Origin: Paracoccaceae bacterium
GTDB lineage: Bacteria > Pseudomonadota > Alphaproteobacteria > Rhodobacterales > Rhodobacteraceae
Reading direction: 5' to 3'
Assembly: GCA_002400675.1 (NCBI GenBank)
Contig: NVQY01000003.1
Span: 12,923 to 23,558 of the forward strand
DNA length: 10,636 nucleotides
Part shown: piece by piece, positions 1 through 6,604 of the stretch
Layout of the letters: the number at the start of each line of letters is the position of its first letter
Position numbering within the stretch: position 1 is the stretch's first letter
Notes under the pieces: model-generated
The model's database searches: none
The model's input: the letters and a program-made list of their open reading frames with translations, nothing else
What the model was told of the DNA's origin: nothing
Made by a program: the position numbers and the translations under genes

Positions 1-372
1 ACGCCCATTTGATTCCCAGACCTCATCGGGAATTTCAGCCTCTCCTGTTGCCCACGCAGCCCATTGATGCAGCAGCGACGTCGTGTATATATTTCCGGTT
101 CTGGCCGAAAATACATCATAGTTGAACAGGGATTTGTTTTCGTCACTCAACCCAAATGGCGCAGTTTCAGCGCGCAACCAATTATACCCGCGGGCTTGTA
201 ACGCACGGCCAAAATGCTGGGCGAAACACGACCCATACGCGGCAACCGGATGTTTCGGCAAAAGGTTGAAATTTGGATCGTACAGGCCGGAAATGTCAAA
301 CATGCTGTTGTTCGCCACCGCCGTTTTCCAAAACGCATTGGGGGGAAGTGTCGAATAGGGATTTATACTCAT
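1..372 (-). CDS. GSCFA-domain protein, N-terminal part (runs off left edge)
   Basis: This is an open frame of 124 codons with no stop before the window edge, so only the N-terminus is seen. Around residues 45-55 it contains YGSCFAQHFG, the signature that names the GSCFA family, in a typical opening context (NPYSTLPPNAFWK near the N-terminus, then SARTGNIYTTSLLHQW). GSCFA proteins are usually annotated as putative hydrolases of the SGNH/GDSL type, sometimes linked to cell-surface polysaccharide modification; the function here is not known. Two ATGs lie in tandem at 375 and 372. A GAGG (379-382) sits 6 bases before the second and only 3 before the first, so I chose 372. No signal peptide is evident. 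The gene is separated from the MATE gene by 235 bases and is probably an independent transcription unit. Base composition is lower in GC than in the PQQ region. Family assignment is confident; biochemical role is not. Confidence 0.85.
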   Translation of the reverse strand, partial: MSINPYSTLPPNAFWKTAVANNSMFDISGLYDPNFNLLPKHPVAAYGSCFAQHFGRALQARGYNWLRAETAPFGLSDENKSLFNYDVFSARTGNIYTTSLLHQWAAWATGEAEIPDEVWESNGR

Positions 373-397
373 CATAGTCCTCGCAGCAAATAAAACG

Positions 398-424
398 GGA
401 AGAGAGCTGCAATGCATGTCTTCC
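398..424. repeat. Inverted repeat in the GSCFA leader
   Basis: Perfect 6-base arms, GGAAGA at 398-403 and TCTTCC at 419-424, flank a 15-base centre. It lies 26-52 bases before the GSCFA start codon and just downstream of the CATAAT candidate, a position that would suit an operator or a leader hairpin. It may be chance. Confidence 0.3.
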
Positions 425-432
425 AAATCGGC

Positions 433-523
433 ATTATGCTGACAGTCTGGCAAAAAGAGCCGTAATGCAAGGTGCCGCAAAAAATCTTGTGACCCATATT
501 TGTCAAAGCCCACGGCGTGTCAA
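433..523 (-). promoter_or_regulatory. Candidate promoter elements for the GSCFA gene
   Basis: Reading the minus strand, two perfect TTGACA hexamers occur 17 bases apart (edges 518-523 and 501-506), and a CATAAT, 5 of 6 matches to the -10 consensus, lies further down at 433-438. The TTGACA boxes have no strong -10 at 16-18 bases, and the CATAAT has no good -35 at the right spacing. The true start is therefore undecided; I only claim that the promoter probably lies in this stretch. Confidence 0.3.
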
Positions 524-610
524 CAGCAGGGGAAACTGATGCGCCACGATGGTGGCCGGGGCATTCCGGGGGTGGAAAAATCTACCACATATGGGGTCAT
601 CGCGCCCCGA

Positions 611-1963
611 TCAGCGCGCGCCTTGCCCGACCTTGATGATCGACCGGCGCCAGAACCGGAACATCAGGAACGCCCCCGCGCAGGCCAGCCCCACGGCCAG
701 TCCCAGCCAAATGCCGACGCCGCCCATGCCCATCTTGAAGCCCAGCACATACGACACCGGGATGCCGGCGGCCCAATAAGACAGCGTGGCAATCACCATC
801 GGCCCGCCGGTGTCCTGCACCCCGCGCAACAGGCCCAACGCGATGGCCTGCGCGCTATCCACCAGTTGGAACAGCGCAGCGGCGGCAAACAGGCCAACGC
901 CGATGGCAAGGATATCACCAAGGGCGGGATCGTCCGCCTCAAGGAACAGGCTGATCAGGCTTTTGGGGAACAGCAGGAACACGATGCTGGTGATCACCGC
1001 CACCATCAGCGACAGGCAAATCGCCACCACCGCACCACGCGCCATATGGGCGCGGTCCTGACGGCCATAGGCGTTGCCGGCGCGGATTGTCGCCACGTTG
1101 CTTAGCCCGAGGTGGATCATGAAGGTGCCGGCGGTGACGGTGATGACGATGCCATGCGCGGCCAGCGCAATGGTGCCCAGCCAGCCCATCATCATCGCGG
1201 AGGCGGCAAACAGGCTGACTTCGCTTAAGGTGGTCAGGCCGATTGGCAGGCCAAGGCGGAACACCGCGCGGAACATTTCCCAGTCGGGGCGCCAGAGGCG
1301 TTGGAACAGGCTGTGGTGCGGCAGGGCAAAGAGGGCATAAAGGATGATCGCCACCAGTGACACGGAATGCGACAGAACAGAGGCGATGGCCGCCCCCATC
1401 ATCCCCAGTTCCGGCGCGCCCCAGTTGCCAAAGATCAGCGCGTAATTGGCAAACCCATTGCTAAGCGCCGCCGCCAGAGTGATCCACAGCACGATCTGGG
1501 TGCGCTCAAGCGCGGCAAGGTAGGATTTCAACACCATGACGATCAGCGCCGGGATCAGCCCCCAGCCGGCAACCCGCAAATATTGCGCGGCCAGCGTCGC
1601 CACTTCTTCGTTCTGGCCCAGCAGTTGCAGGATCTGCCCCGACCACCACAGCGCCGGCATCACCACCAGCGCGTAGGCCATCGACAGCCACAGCGCCATG
1701 CGGGTGGTGCGCCGGATAGCGACATCATCGCCCGAGGCGGCAGCGGCGGCAACCATCGGCATCACCGCAAAGGCAAACCCCGACCCCAGCATGAAGAACA
1801 AAAAGAAATAGCTGCCCGCCAGCGTCACCGCCGCCAAAGCGGTCACGCCATACCAGCCCAGCATCACCGTATCGGTCAGGCCAATGGCGAACTGTGCCAG
1901 ATGGCCACCGATCAGCGGCAGGCCCAGCACGGCAATGGCCCTAACGTGACCGGGATATGACAT
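611..1963 (-). CDS. MATE-family efflux transporter
   Basis: The product is 450 residues, the usual size of a NorM/DinF-type MATE antiporter, which exports cationic drugs or toxic metabolites across the inner membrane in exchange for Na+ or H+. The N-terminal helix carries the typical LGLPLIGGHLAQFAIGLTD followed by TVMLGWYG, and the rest is a run of about 12 strongly hydrophobic segments, with the two-bundle repeat visible as a second LGLPIGLT-type segment near the middle. The start is uncertain: ATG at 1963 gives the standard MATE N-terminus MSYPGHVRAI, while ATG at 1975 would add four residues (MSAL); neither has a strong Shine-Dalgarno sequence. A longer TTG-initiated form reaching 2023 adds a basic, cysteine-containing leader that does not look like MATE proteins. 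It lies 132 bases after the FIST gene in the same direction, so it may be a distal operon member or a separate unit. The substrate cannot be inferred; a link to alcohol oxidation is not implied by the family. Confidence 0.93.
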   Translation of the reverse strand: MSYPGHVRAIAVLGLPLIGGHLAQFAIGLTDTVMLGWYGVTALAAVTLAGSYFFLFFMLGSGFAFAVMPMVAAAAASGDDVAIRRTTRMALWLSMAYALVVMPALWWSGQILQLLGQNEEVATLAAQYLRVAGWGLIPALIVMVLKSYLAALERTQIVLWITLAAALSNGFANYALIFGNWGAPELGMMGAAIASVLSHSVSLVAIILYALFALPHHSLFQRLWRPDWEMFRAVFRLGLPIGLTTLSEVSLFAASAMMMGWLGTIALAAHGIVITVTAGTFMIHLGLSNVATIRAGNAYGRQDRAHMARGAVVAICLSLMVAVITSIVFLLFPKSLISLFLEADDPALGDILAIGVGLFAAAALFQLVDSAQAIALGLLRGVQDTGGPMVIATLSYWAAGIPVSYVLGFKMGMGGVGIWLGLAVGLACAGAFLMFRFWRRSIIKVGQGAR

Positions 1964-2014
1964 CAGGGCGCTCATGACTCTCAGCAGTAGGAGGATTGAT
2001 TTGCGCCCGCAAGA

Positions 2015-2034
2015 GCGGCACAATAATTTGCCGC
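2015..2034. repeat. Stem-loop between the FIST and MATE genes
   Basis: Perfect 6-base arms, GCGGCA (2015-2020) and TGCCGC (2029-2034), enclose an 8-base AT-rich loop about 60 bases after the FIST stop codon. On the minus strand it is followed by TCTTGC, not a run of T, so it is at best a weak terminator or an RNA processing/stability hairpin. Confidence 0.35.
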
Positions 2035-2095
2035 CCGGCCCCGGTCAGGCGGCGGAACCATTGCCGGATCAGGGCCGCAGGCGCGTTCGGCGATT

Positions 2096-3307
2096 TCAGC
2101 CGGACCCGGCCCCATTCCCGGACCCGTCTGGCGGCGGATAGATCGCCACGCCGGTCAGGGTGTGATTGACGTGCATGGCGTCGATCTGTTCGCCGTAGGT
2201 GTTAAAGCCGATTACCTTGTTGTCAGACAGTATCTTAGAGACCGCGCGGGTCGCCTGTTTGTCGCCGATTTCGACCCGGCGCCACAGGCAGTCACAGGCC
2301 AGAATGACATCCGGGCGGGTCGGTCTGGCCAGATTGGCCAGCGTATCGCTGAGGTGGGTTTCAATATCCCCCGAGATCGTCGAGCGCAGCACCAGCCCCA
2401 CATCAATCGCCGAGGCAAATTCAAGCGTGCCGTCATCGTCGCCGCGCAGGATGCTGCGAACGTGGTGGGTATCGCCGACCCGCACCACCAGCGGGGATGA
2501 GGCAAAGGTGTTAGAGGTGACCTCTTGCGGCGACAACCCAAGCGAGCGCGCGTATTCGGACAGGGCTGGTTCGGCGTTGATTTCCGACACGGTGCGCTTT
2601 TCCGGGTCAGCTTTGGTGACGACCATGGCGTAATCTGCGGGCGAAAAATGGTCGAGGCTGAACACTTTGACCGGGCAACAGGTGCGTACCAGCGATATCA
2701 CGGCGGCGTTTTCCCTGACCCGGCCATCATGGGCGACCCAGGTCTTGCCAAATTCTGCGCCGTCACCGGCTGAACCGCCAAACAGCGGGATGCCGCCAAG
2801 ACCGGGGCTTAGCGCCTGCAACAGAACCTCTTCGCGGGTGGACAGGCCGTCGATCATCGCAAAGGCGAATTCATGCCCCCAGGTCGGGTGTTGCGCGGCC
2901 ATGTCGTGGCGATGGCGGATAAAGCGGCCAATCAGGTCCTCTTGGTCGGTCTCGCTAAGGTTCTCGACCAGAATGGAGCGCACATTGAAATGGACCGCCG
3001 GCAGCGCCACGGCAACGATGCCGCCGTCGCTATAGCCGTCGGGGGATATTTCGCCAGCGGTGGTGCAGGCACTTAGCGGGGTGTCTGCGAACTCGTGCCG
3101 GGCGGCGGCGATGATTGCGGCGAAATCGGCGGTGCTGGCGACGAACAGGAATATCTTGGCAAATGGGCCGTCCCCCAGCAGGGCGCGAAGCCGGGGCAAG
3201 GCGGCGGGTTCGGCCAGATCGGCATAGGCGCGCCGGACGATGTTTTGCGGGGATGCGGGGGTTTGCGGGGATTCTGGCGCGGGGGAAATGTCTGGCTTGC
3301 CTTCCAT
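2096..3307 (-). CDS. FIST-domain protein (putative small-ligand sensor), linked to the pqq operon
   Basis: The product is 403 residues. Residues 45-235 resemble a FIST_N domain (KIFLFVAST near 51, the family-typical SACTTAGEISPDGYSDGG near 79-96, and FAMIDGLSTREE followed by a GGSAGDGA segment). Residues 236-390 resemble FIST_C, with ACDCLWRR near 337 and the GFNTYGEQ...NHTLTG ending typical of the family. FIST domains are thought to bind small ligands, possibly amino acids or metabolites, and often sit in front of kinase, cyclase or chemotaxis output domains. Here there is no output domain, no signal peptide and no membrane segment, so it is predicted cytosolic and must act through a partner. 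The first 25 residues are a Pro/Ser-rich tail. The start is ATG at 3307, set by a near-perfect Shine-Dalgarno; a GTG at 3313 lies inside that sequence. It begins 45 bases after the pqqE stop, so it is probably cotranscribed with pqq. Ligand and partner are unknown. Confidence 0.9.
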   Translation of the reverse strand: MEGKPDISPAPESPQTPASPQNIVRRAYADLAEPAALPRLRALLGDGPFAKIFLFVASTADFAAIIAAARHEFADTPLSACTTAGEISPDGYSDGGIVAVALPAVHFNVRSILVENLSETDQEDLIGRFIRHRHDMAAQHPTWGHEFAFAMIDGLSTREEVLLQALSPGLGGIPLFGGSAGDGAEFGKTWVAHDGRVRENAAVISLVRTCCPVKVFSLDHFSPADYAMVVTKADPEKRTVSEINAEPALSEYARSLGLSPQEVTSNTFASSPLVVRVGDTHHVRSILRGDDDGTLEFASAIDVGLVLRSTISGDIETHLSDTLANLARPTRPDVILACDCLWRRVEIGDKQATRAVSKILSDNKVIGFNTYGEQIDAMHVNHTLTGVAIYPPPDGSGNGAGSG

Positions 3308-3309
3308 GG

Positions 3310-3318
3310 TCACCTCCT
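3310..3318 (-). promoter_or_regulatory. Strong ribosome binding site of the FIST gene
   Basis: The minus strand reads AGGAGGTGA, a nine-base complement to the anti-Shine-Dalgarno end of 16S rRNA. The AGGAGG core is 5 bases before ATG 3307. It decides the start (ATG rather than the GTG embedded in it) and implies strong independent translation of a distal gene. Confidence 0.85.
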
Positions 3319-3326
3319 GTGGCGCA

Positions 3327-3354
3327 AGGGTATAGTTGTCAGAGTGCCTACCCT
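3327..3354. repeat. Inverted repeat at the pqqE end / FIST leader
   Basis: Arms AGGGTA (3327-3332) and TACCCT (3349-3354) are perfect complements with a 16-base loop. One arm overlaps the pqqE TAG stop codon (3353-3355). There is no T run, so it is not a classical terminator; it could stabilise the transcript or be chance. Confidence 0.25.
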
Positions 3355-4483
3355 AGACCTGTTCGGGAAACGACCGATAGGTGAAATCTTTGTCGCCCGG
3401 GCGCTGTTCCGTCCCCCGTTCCGCCCCCTGTGCCTCGGCCTTTAAGGTGGCGTCGACCAGATGCCGGTGCGGGGATTTGCGGCACACGGGGTCTGTGGCG
3501 GCGGCGTCGCCAACGACGGCCATTGCCTGACAGCGGCAGCCGCCAAAATCCACGTCGCGCCGGTCGCAGGTCTGGCATTCTTCGGCCATCCAGTCGGTGC
3601 CGCGATAGGCGGCAAAGGCAGCACCCTTGTACCAGATGTCAGCCAGCGGTACCTCGGTCACCGACTGAAAACTCAGCGAGGGGATGGTTTCGGCGGCGTG
3701 ACAGGGCAAGACCCGGCCATCGGGCGTGACATTCAGCCCGGTACTGCCCCACCCCCCCATGCAAGCCTTTGGGAAATCGGAATAATAATCCGGCGGCACA
3801 AAGTCGATTACCAGCGTGCCGCGATTGTCGGCGCGCGCCTGTGCCACCACTTTCTTGGCCATATCCACCTGTTCGCGGGTCGGCTGCAACGCGCCCCGGT
3901 TCTTTAGCGCCCAGCCTTGAAACTGCACACAGGCCACTTCCAGACGGCGCGCGCCCAGACGTTTGGCAAGGTCGATGGTTGCGGGCAGATCGCCCAGATT
4001 ATGCCGATGCATCACCGCGTTCAGGGTCAGGGGGATGCCGGTTTCGGCGATCTTGTCGGCCACCGCCATTTTGCGTTTGAACCCGCCCTTATAGCCACCG
4101 ATCCAGTCGGCCATCTGCGCCGTGACCCCCTGAACCGACAGCTGAATGTGATCCACCCCCGCCGCGTCCAGAGCGGCCAGTCGCGCATCGGTCAAGCCAA
4201 CGCCAGAGGTGATCAGGTTGACATATAGCCCAGCCTCGCGCGCGCCTTTGACCAGATCGACCAGATCACGGCGCGAGGCGGGTTCTCCGCCCGAGATATG
4301 CACCTGCAACACGCCCATTTCTACCGCTTGGCGGAACACATCAAGCCATGTCGCGGTGTCCAGTTCGGTTTGCCGCGCGGTCAGGTCGACCGGGTTCGAG
4401 CAATAGGGGCAGGCCAGCGGGCAGCGGTGGGTCAGTTCGGCCAGCAGGGCAATGGGCGGGGGGATTTGCACGGCGTCACGCAT
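3353..4483 (-). CDS. pqqE: PqqE, PQQ biosynthesis radical SAM protein
   Basis: PqqE makes the first committed step of PQQ synthesis: it forms the carbon-carbon bond between the conserved Glu and Tyr side chains of PqqA, using S-adenosylmethionine and a reduced [4Fe-4S] cluster, with PqqA presented by PqqD. The 376-residue length is normal. The radical SAM motif is at C21-x3-C25-x2-C28 (HRCPLACPYCSNP), and a GGEP SAM-binding motif is at 65-68. The C-terminal SPASM region carries the auxiliary-cluster cysteines C241, C261, C303, C306, C316, C318 and C334 (CMGGWGSTGLN..., CQTCDRRDVDFGGCRC). The start ATG overlaps the end of pqqD by 8 bases (ATGCGTGA), pointing to translational coupling. The tail after residue 345 is charged and hydrophilic. 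It is cytosolic. It is the last pqq gene in the run, followed by the FIST gene. Confidence 0.97.
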   Translation of the reverse strand: MRDAVQIPPPIALLAELTHRCPLACPYCSNPVDLTARQTELDTATWLDVFRQAVEMGVLQVHISGGEPASRRDLVDLVKGAREAGLYVNLITSGVGLTDARLAALDAAGVDHIQLSVQGVTAQMADWIGGYKGGFKRKMAVADKIAETGIPLTLNAVMHRHNLGDLPATIDLAKRLGARRLEVACVQFQGWALKNRGALQPTREQVDMAKKVVAQARADNRGTLVIDFVPPDYYSDFPKACMGGWGSTGLNVTPDGRVLPCHAAETIPSLSFQSVTEVPLADIWYKGAAFAAYRGTDWMAEECQTCDRRDVDFGGCRCQAMAVVGDAAATDPVCRKSPHRHLVDATLKAEAQGAERGTEQRPGDKDFTYRSFPEQV

Positions 4484-4754
4484 CGGTGAATCCGATCACC
4501 CGTTTGTCGGCAAGGTCATCAATGAATTCAGTTATGTCGCCGGCGATGGCGTCCTCTGGTGCGTTATAGACCGCGGCCAGATGGCGGGCGATTTGCGCGA
4601 CCGATCGTTGGCCGTCGACCTCGGACAGGATGGCGTGGCCGATATCGTCGAGGAACAGCGCGCGTTCCGGGGCCAGCAGCACGTTTTTGCCCCGCACCTT
4701 GTCGAAATGCAGCCGCACGCCGCGCGGCAGAACCGGGATGCGGGTGCGGGTCAT
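4476..4754 (-). CDS. pqqD: PqqD, PqqA peptide chaperone
   Basis: PqqD is a small RiPP recognition element that binds the PqqA precursor peptide tightly and delivers it to PqqE. The 92-residue length matches the free-standing form of the family (in some species it is fused to PqqC or PqqE; here it is separate). The family pattern is visible: PRGVRLHFD at the N-terminus, then APERALFLDDIGHAILSEVD, a Gly-Gln-Arg-Ser turn, VAQIARHLAAVY and a C-terminal DITEFIDDLADKRVI helix. ATG at 4754 overlaps the pqqC TGA stop as ATGA. A longer frame from 4781 would extend into pqqC without family resemblance, so the overlap start is preferred. Confidence 0.96.
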   Translation of the reverse strand: MTRTRIPVLPRGVRLHFDKVRGKNVLLAPERALFLDDIGHAILSEVDGQRSVAQIARHLAAVYNAPEDAIAGDITEFIDDLADKRVIGFTDA

Positions 4755-5509
4755 GGCAGCAATCCATCGGCGGGTTGCCATGCGCCGGGCGGGATGTGGC
4801 CCGGTTCAACGTAGGCGGACCAAAGCGCGTCCAGCTGTGCCCATAACACTTGCGTCTTGAACACCAGCGCACGCGCCGCCGCGTCCTGATCGGCCTGTGT
4901 CAGCGCATGATCAAGCACCCATTGCAGGCCAAAGGCCACGTCCTTGGGGGCCTCGTTCAGGCGTTGGCGAAAATAGGTGGTCGCCTCAAGCGTGGCGAAA
5001 TCATAGTGCTTCATCAGCCCAGCGATCCGGTCGCGGTGGATTTGCGGCGCGAACATTTCGGTCAGCGACGAGGCCACCGCCGGCAACAATGGTTCATCCC
5101 GCACAAAGCGCACATAGGCGTCCACCGCAAACCGGGTGGCGGGCATGATGCCGACCTCGGAACTGACATAATCGGGGTCCAGCCCCACCGCCCTAGCCAG
5201 TTTTAGCCAGCGGGCAATGCCGCCTTCGCCCTCGGCGGTGCCGTCGTGGTCTTCGATCCGGCTGCGCCAGATGCGGCGCAGGTTGGGGTCTGAGACCCGG
5301 CTCATAAAGGCCGCGTCTTTCATCGGGATGCGGGTTTGGTAATAATAGCGGTTCACCACCCATGCGCGCACCTGATCCATGCTACAGCCACCGGAATGCA
5401 GCCGGATGTGGAACGGGTGTTTGTCGTGGTAGAGGTCGGCACCGATCTGGCGCAGGCGGGCCTCGAATTCCACAGGAGTTTGGGCAGGGGTTTGGGGGGT
5501 ATTTGTCAT
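4751..5509 (-). CDS. pqqC: PqqC, pyrroloquinoline-quinone synthase
   Basis: PqqC is the cofactor-free oxidase that performs the last step of PQQ synthesis: ring closure and an eight-electron oxidation of AHQQ by O2. The 252-residue product is of standard length, all-helical and cytosolic. Typical family segments are YHDKHPFHIRLHSG (27-40), a VVNRYYYQTRIPMKDAAFMSR helix start (51-71), and RIEDHDG (84-90), whose His88 probably corresponds to a conserved active-site histidine. Later come HYDFATLEATTYFRQRL and a C-terminal helix with WVLDHALTQADQ. ATG at 5509 overlaps the pqqB stop as ATGA and gives the usual short N-terminal tail. An upstream in-frame start at 5545 would add 12 residues from inside pqqB and is not supported. 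Need for O2 implies aerobic PQQ production. Confidence 0.97.
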   Translation of the reverse strand: MTNTPQTPAQTPVEFEARLRQIGADLYHDKHPFHIRLHSGGCSMDQVRAWVVNRYYYQTRIPMKDAAFMSRVSDPNLRRIWRSRIEDHDGTAEGEGGIARWLKLARAVGLDPDYVSSEVGIMPATRFAVDAYVRFVRDEPLLPAVASSLTEMFAPQIHRDRIAGLMKHYDFATLEATTYFRQRLNEAPKDVAFGLQWVLDHALTQADQDAAARALVFKTQVLWAQLDALWSAYVEPGHIPPGAWQPADGLLP

Positions 5510-6396
5510 AGCTGGTAGATCATCCCGTCTTGCGCCAGTCGCCACCCGGCGGCGGTTGCCTCTGCGCGTTCCGGCCCGTGCGGTTGCAGCAGAGGGTTGG
5601 TGTTGTTGATATGGATAAACACCTTGTCGCAGGTATCCAGCGGCGACAGGCGGGCGATGCTGCCATCCGGCCCCGACATGGCCATATGCCCCATGCGCGC
5701 GCCGGTTTTGACGCCGGTGCCGGTTTGCTGCATGTCATCGTTTTCCCAGACCGTGCCGTCAAACAGCAGCATGTCGGCGTCTTTCATCTGTGCCACCAGC
5801 CAGTCGGGCACCTCGGCGCAGCCCGGCACATAGTACAGCACCTTTGCGCCGTCGCTGATGCGTAGGCCGATGGTCTGTTCACCCATCGCCTTGAGGTCAA
5901 GATCGGTGCCTTCAAGGAAAAGAGCCACCTTGCCCGGCACCGCGAACGGCGTGATGGACAGGCCGGGGGTCGGCGTGAACGGCTGATCAAGCTGGATCAC
6001 CGAGCGCTGCACCAGATCGCTGTCCAGCACGCCGAACACCGAATTGGCCGCGAGAACGTCGTGGGTTTCCGGCGTGGCAAACACAGTGAACGCGGTCTTT
6101 TCCCGCAAAGTCAGCAATCCGGCGATGTGGTCTATGTCGGCGTTGGTCAGCACCACCGATCTAATCGGCGTGCCCCGGACAGACCGGGGATGCAGCGGCG
6201 CGTTTGCCTGCATTTGCGTGCGGATATCGGGCGAGGCATTCAGCAGGCACCAATCAGAGCCGTCAACGGAAACGGCCACCGACGACTGAGTCATCGGTGG
6301 TATCGTTCCGTTTCGCGCATCAAGGCAGTTTTTGCAGCCGCAATTCCACTGCGGCAACCCGCCCCCGGCCCCGGCCCCAAGGACCAGAATCTGCAT
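5506..6396 (-). CDS. pqqB: PqqB, metallo-beta-lactamase-fold PQQ biosynthesis protein
   Basis: The product is 296 residues, the normal length. It opens with MQILVLGAGAGGGLPQWN and the diagnostic C19-G-C21-x2-C24 zinc site of PqqB. The metallo-beta-lactamase metal motif is in the PqqB-modified form TNADIDH (84-90) instead of the canonical HxHxDH. PqqB is thought to hydroxylate the Glu-Tyr crosslinked intermediate on the way to AHQQ; older work suggested a role in PQQ export. It has no signal peptide and is predicted cytosolic. The start is ATG at 6396, four bases after the pqqA stop codon; the open frame reaches upstream to 6471, but that part is antisense-free overlap of pqqA in another frame and lacks family resemblance. 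It is coupled to pqqC by an ATGA overlap. Confidence 0.97.
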   Translation of the reverse strand: MQILVLGAGAGGGLPQWNCGCKNCLDARNGTIPPMTQSSVAVSVDGSDWCLLNASPDIRTQMQANAPLHPRSVRGTPIRSVVLTNADIDHIAGLLTLREKTAFTVFATPETHDVLAANSVFGVLDSDLVQRSVIQLDQPFTPTPGLSITPFAVPGKVALFLEGTDLDLKAMGEQTIGLRISDGAKVLYYVPGCAEVPDWLVAQMKDADMLLFDGTVWENDDMQQTGTGVKTGARMGHMAMSGPDGSIARLSPLDTCDKVFIHINNTNPLLQPHGPERAEATAAGWRLAQDGMIYQL

Positions 6397-6400
6397 CAGA

Positions 6401-6502
6401 TCAGAACAAGTCTCCGCCGCGCTCGTCGTCTTCGGCGGGGCTGTACATGTTGATTTCCATTCCGCAGGCAATTTCCACGGCTTTTGGTTTGTTCCAGGTC
6501 AT
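6401..6502 (-). CDS. pqqA: PqqA, PQQ precursor peptide
   Basis: This is a 33-residue ribosomal peptide, starting MTWNKPKAVEI and containing ACGMEINMYSPAED. The conserved pair that becomes the PQQ skeleton is E16 and Y20, in the required E-x3-Y spacing. The flanking W3, P6 and acidic C-terminal tail (EDDERGGDLF) also match the family. The gene is too short for most automatic gene callers. A GGGAGAG Shine-Dalgarno lies 6 bases before ATG 6502. The TGA stop at 6401-6403 is four bases before the pqqB start. A plausible promoter lies directly upstream (6528-6557), which fits the common finding that pqqA is transcribed strongly and at higher levels than the downstream pqq genes. Confidence 0.97.
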   Translation of the reverse strand: MTWNKPKAVEIACGMEINMYSPAEDDERGGDLF

Positions 6503-6508
6503 TATGGT

Positions 6509-6515
6509 CTCTCCC
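6509..6515 (-). promoter_or_regulatory. pqqA ribosome binding site
   Basis: The minus strand reads GGGAGAG, preceded by AA, with 6 bases to the pqqA ATG. It supports the 6502 start of the 33-residue peptide. Confidence 0.75.
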
Positions 6516-6527
6516 TTGTTGGCGTCG

Positions 6528-6557
6528 ATAAAACACTAGCTGTGCAGCCCTTGTCAA
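6528..6557 (-). promoter_or_regulatory. Candidate pqqA promoter
   Basis: On the minus strand a perfect TTGACA (6552-6557) is followed after 18 bases by TTTTAT (6528-6533; 4 of 6 to the -10 consensus). A start near 6521 would give a leader of about 20 bases holding the pqqA ribosome binding site. It lies in the 102-base gap after the metallohydrolase gene, the most natural place for a pqqABCDE promoter. This is by eye only. Confidence 0.5.
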
Positions 6558-6604
6558 AACATTCGACATTGGTCGTAGTTGGTGGGGCGCCGGTGTGCCC
6601 GGTC

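Larger units (their letters stand above)
373..610. other. Intergenic region between the MATE gene and the GSCFA gene
   Basis: No convincing gene is seen on either strand. On the minus strand, upstream of the GSCFA gene, there are two TTGACA hexamers (518-523 and 501-506), a CATAAT hexamer (433-438) and an inverted repeat (398-424). The downstream end of the MATE gene carries no clear rho-independent terminator: a short GC stem at about 605-619 overlaps its stop codon and is not followed directly by a T run. The open plus-strand frames here are antisense shadows that continue into the MATE gene. Confidence 0.5.

Noticed and set aside
500..1105. A 201-codon plus-strand frame spanning the intergenic region and the MATE gene end
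   Set aside because: Its sequence is low-complexity Gln/His/Arg-rich, antisense to the MATE gene, and shows no domain.
6397..6471. Longer PqqB starting at 6471
   Set aside because: The extra 25 residues are pqqA read in another frame; PqqB proteins start at MQILVLG.
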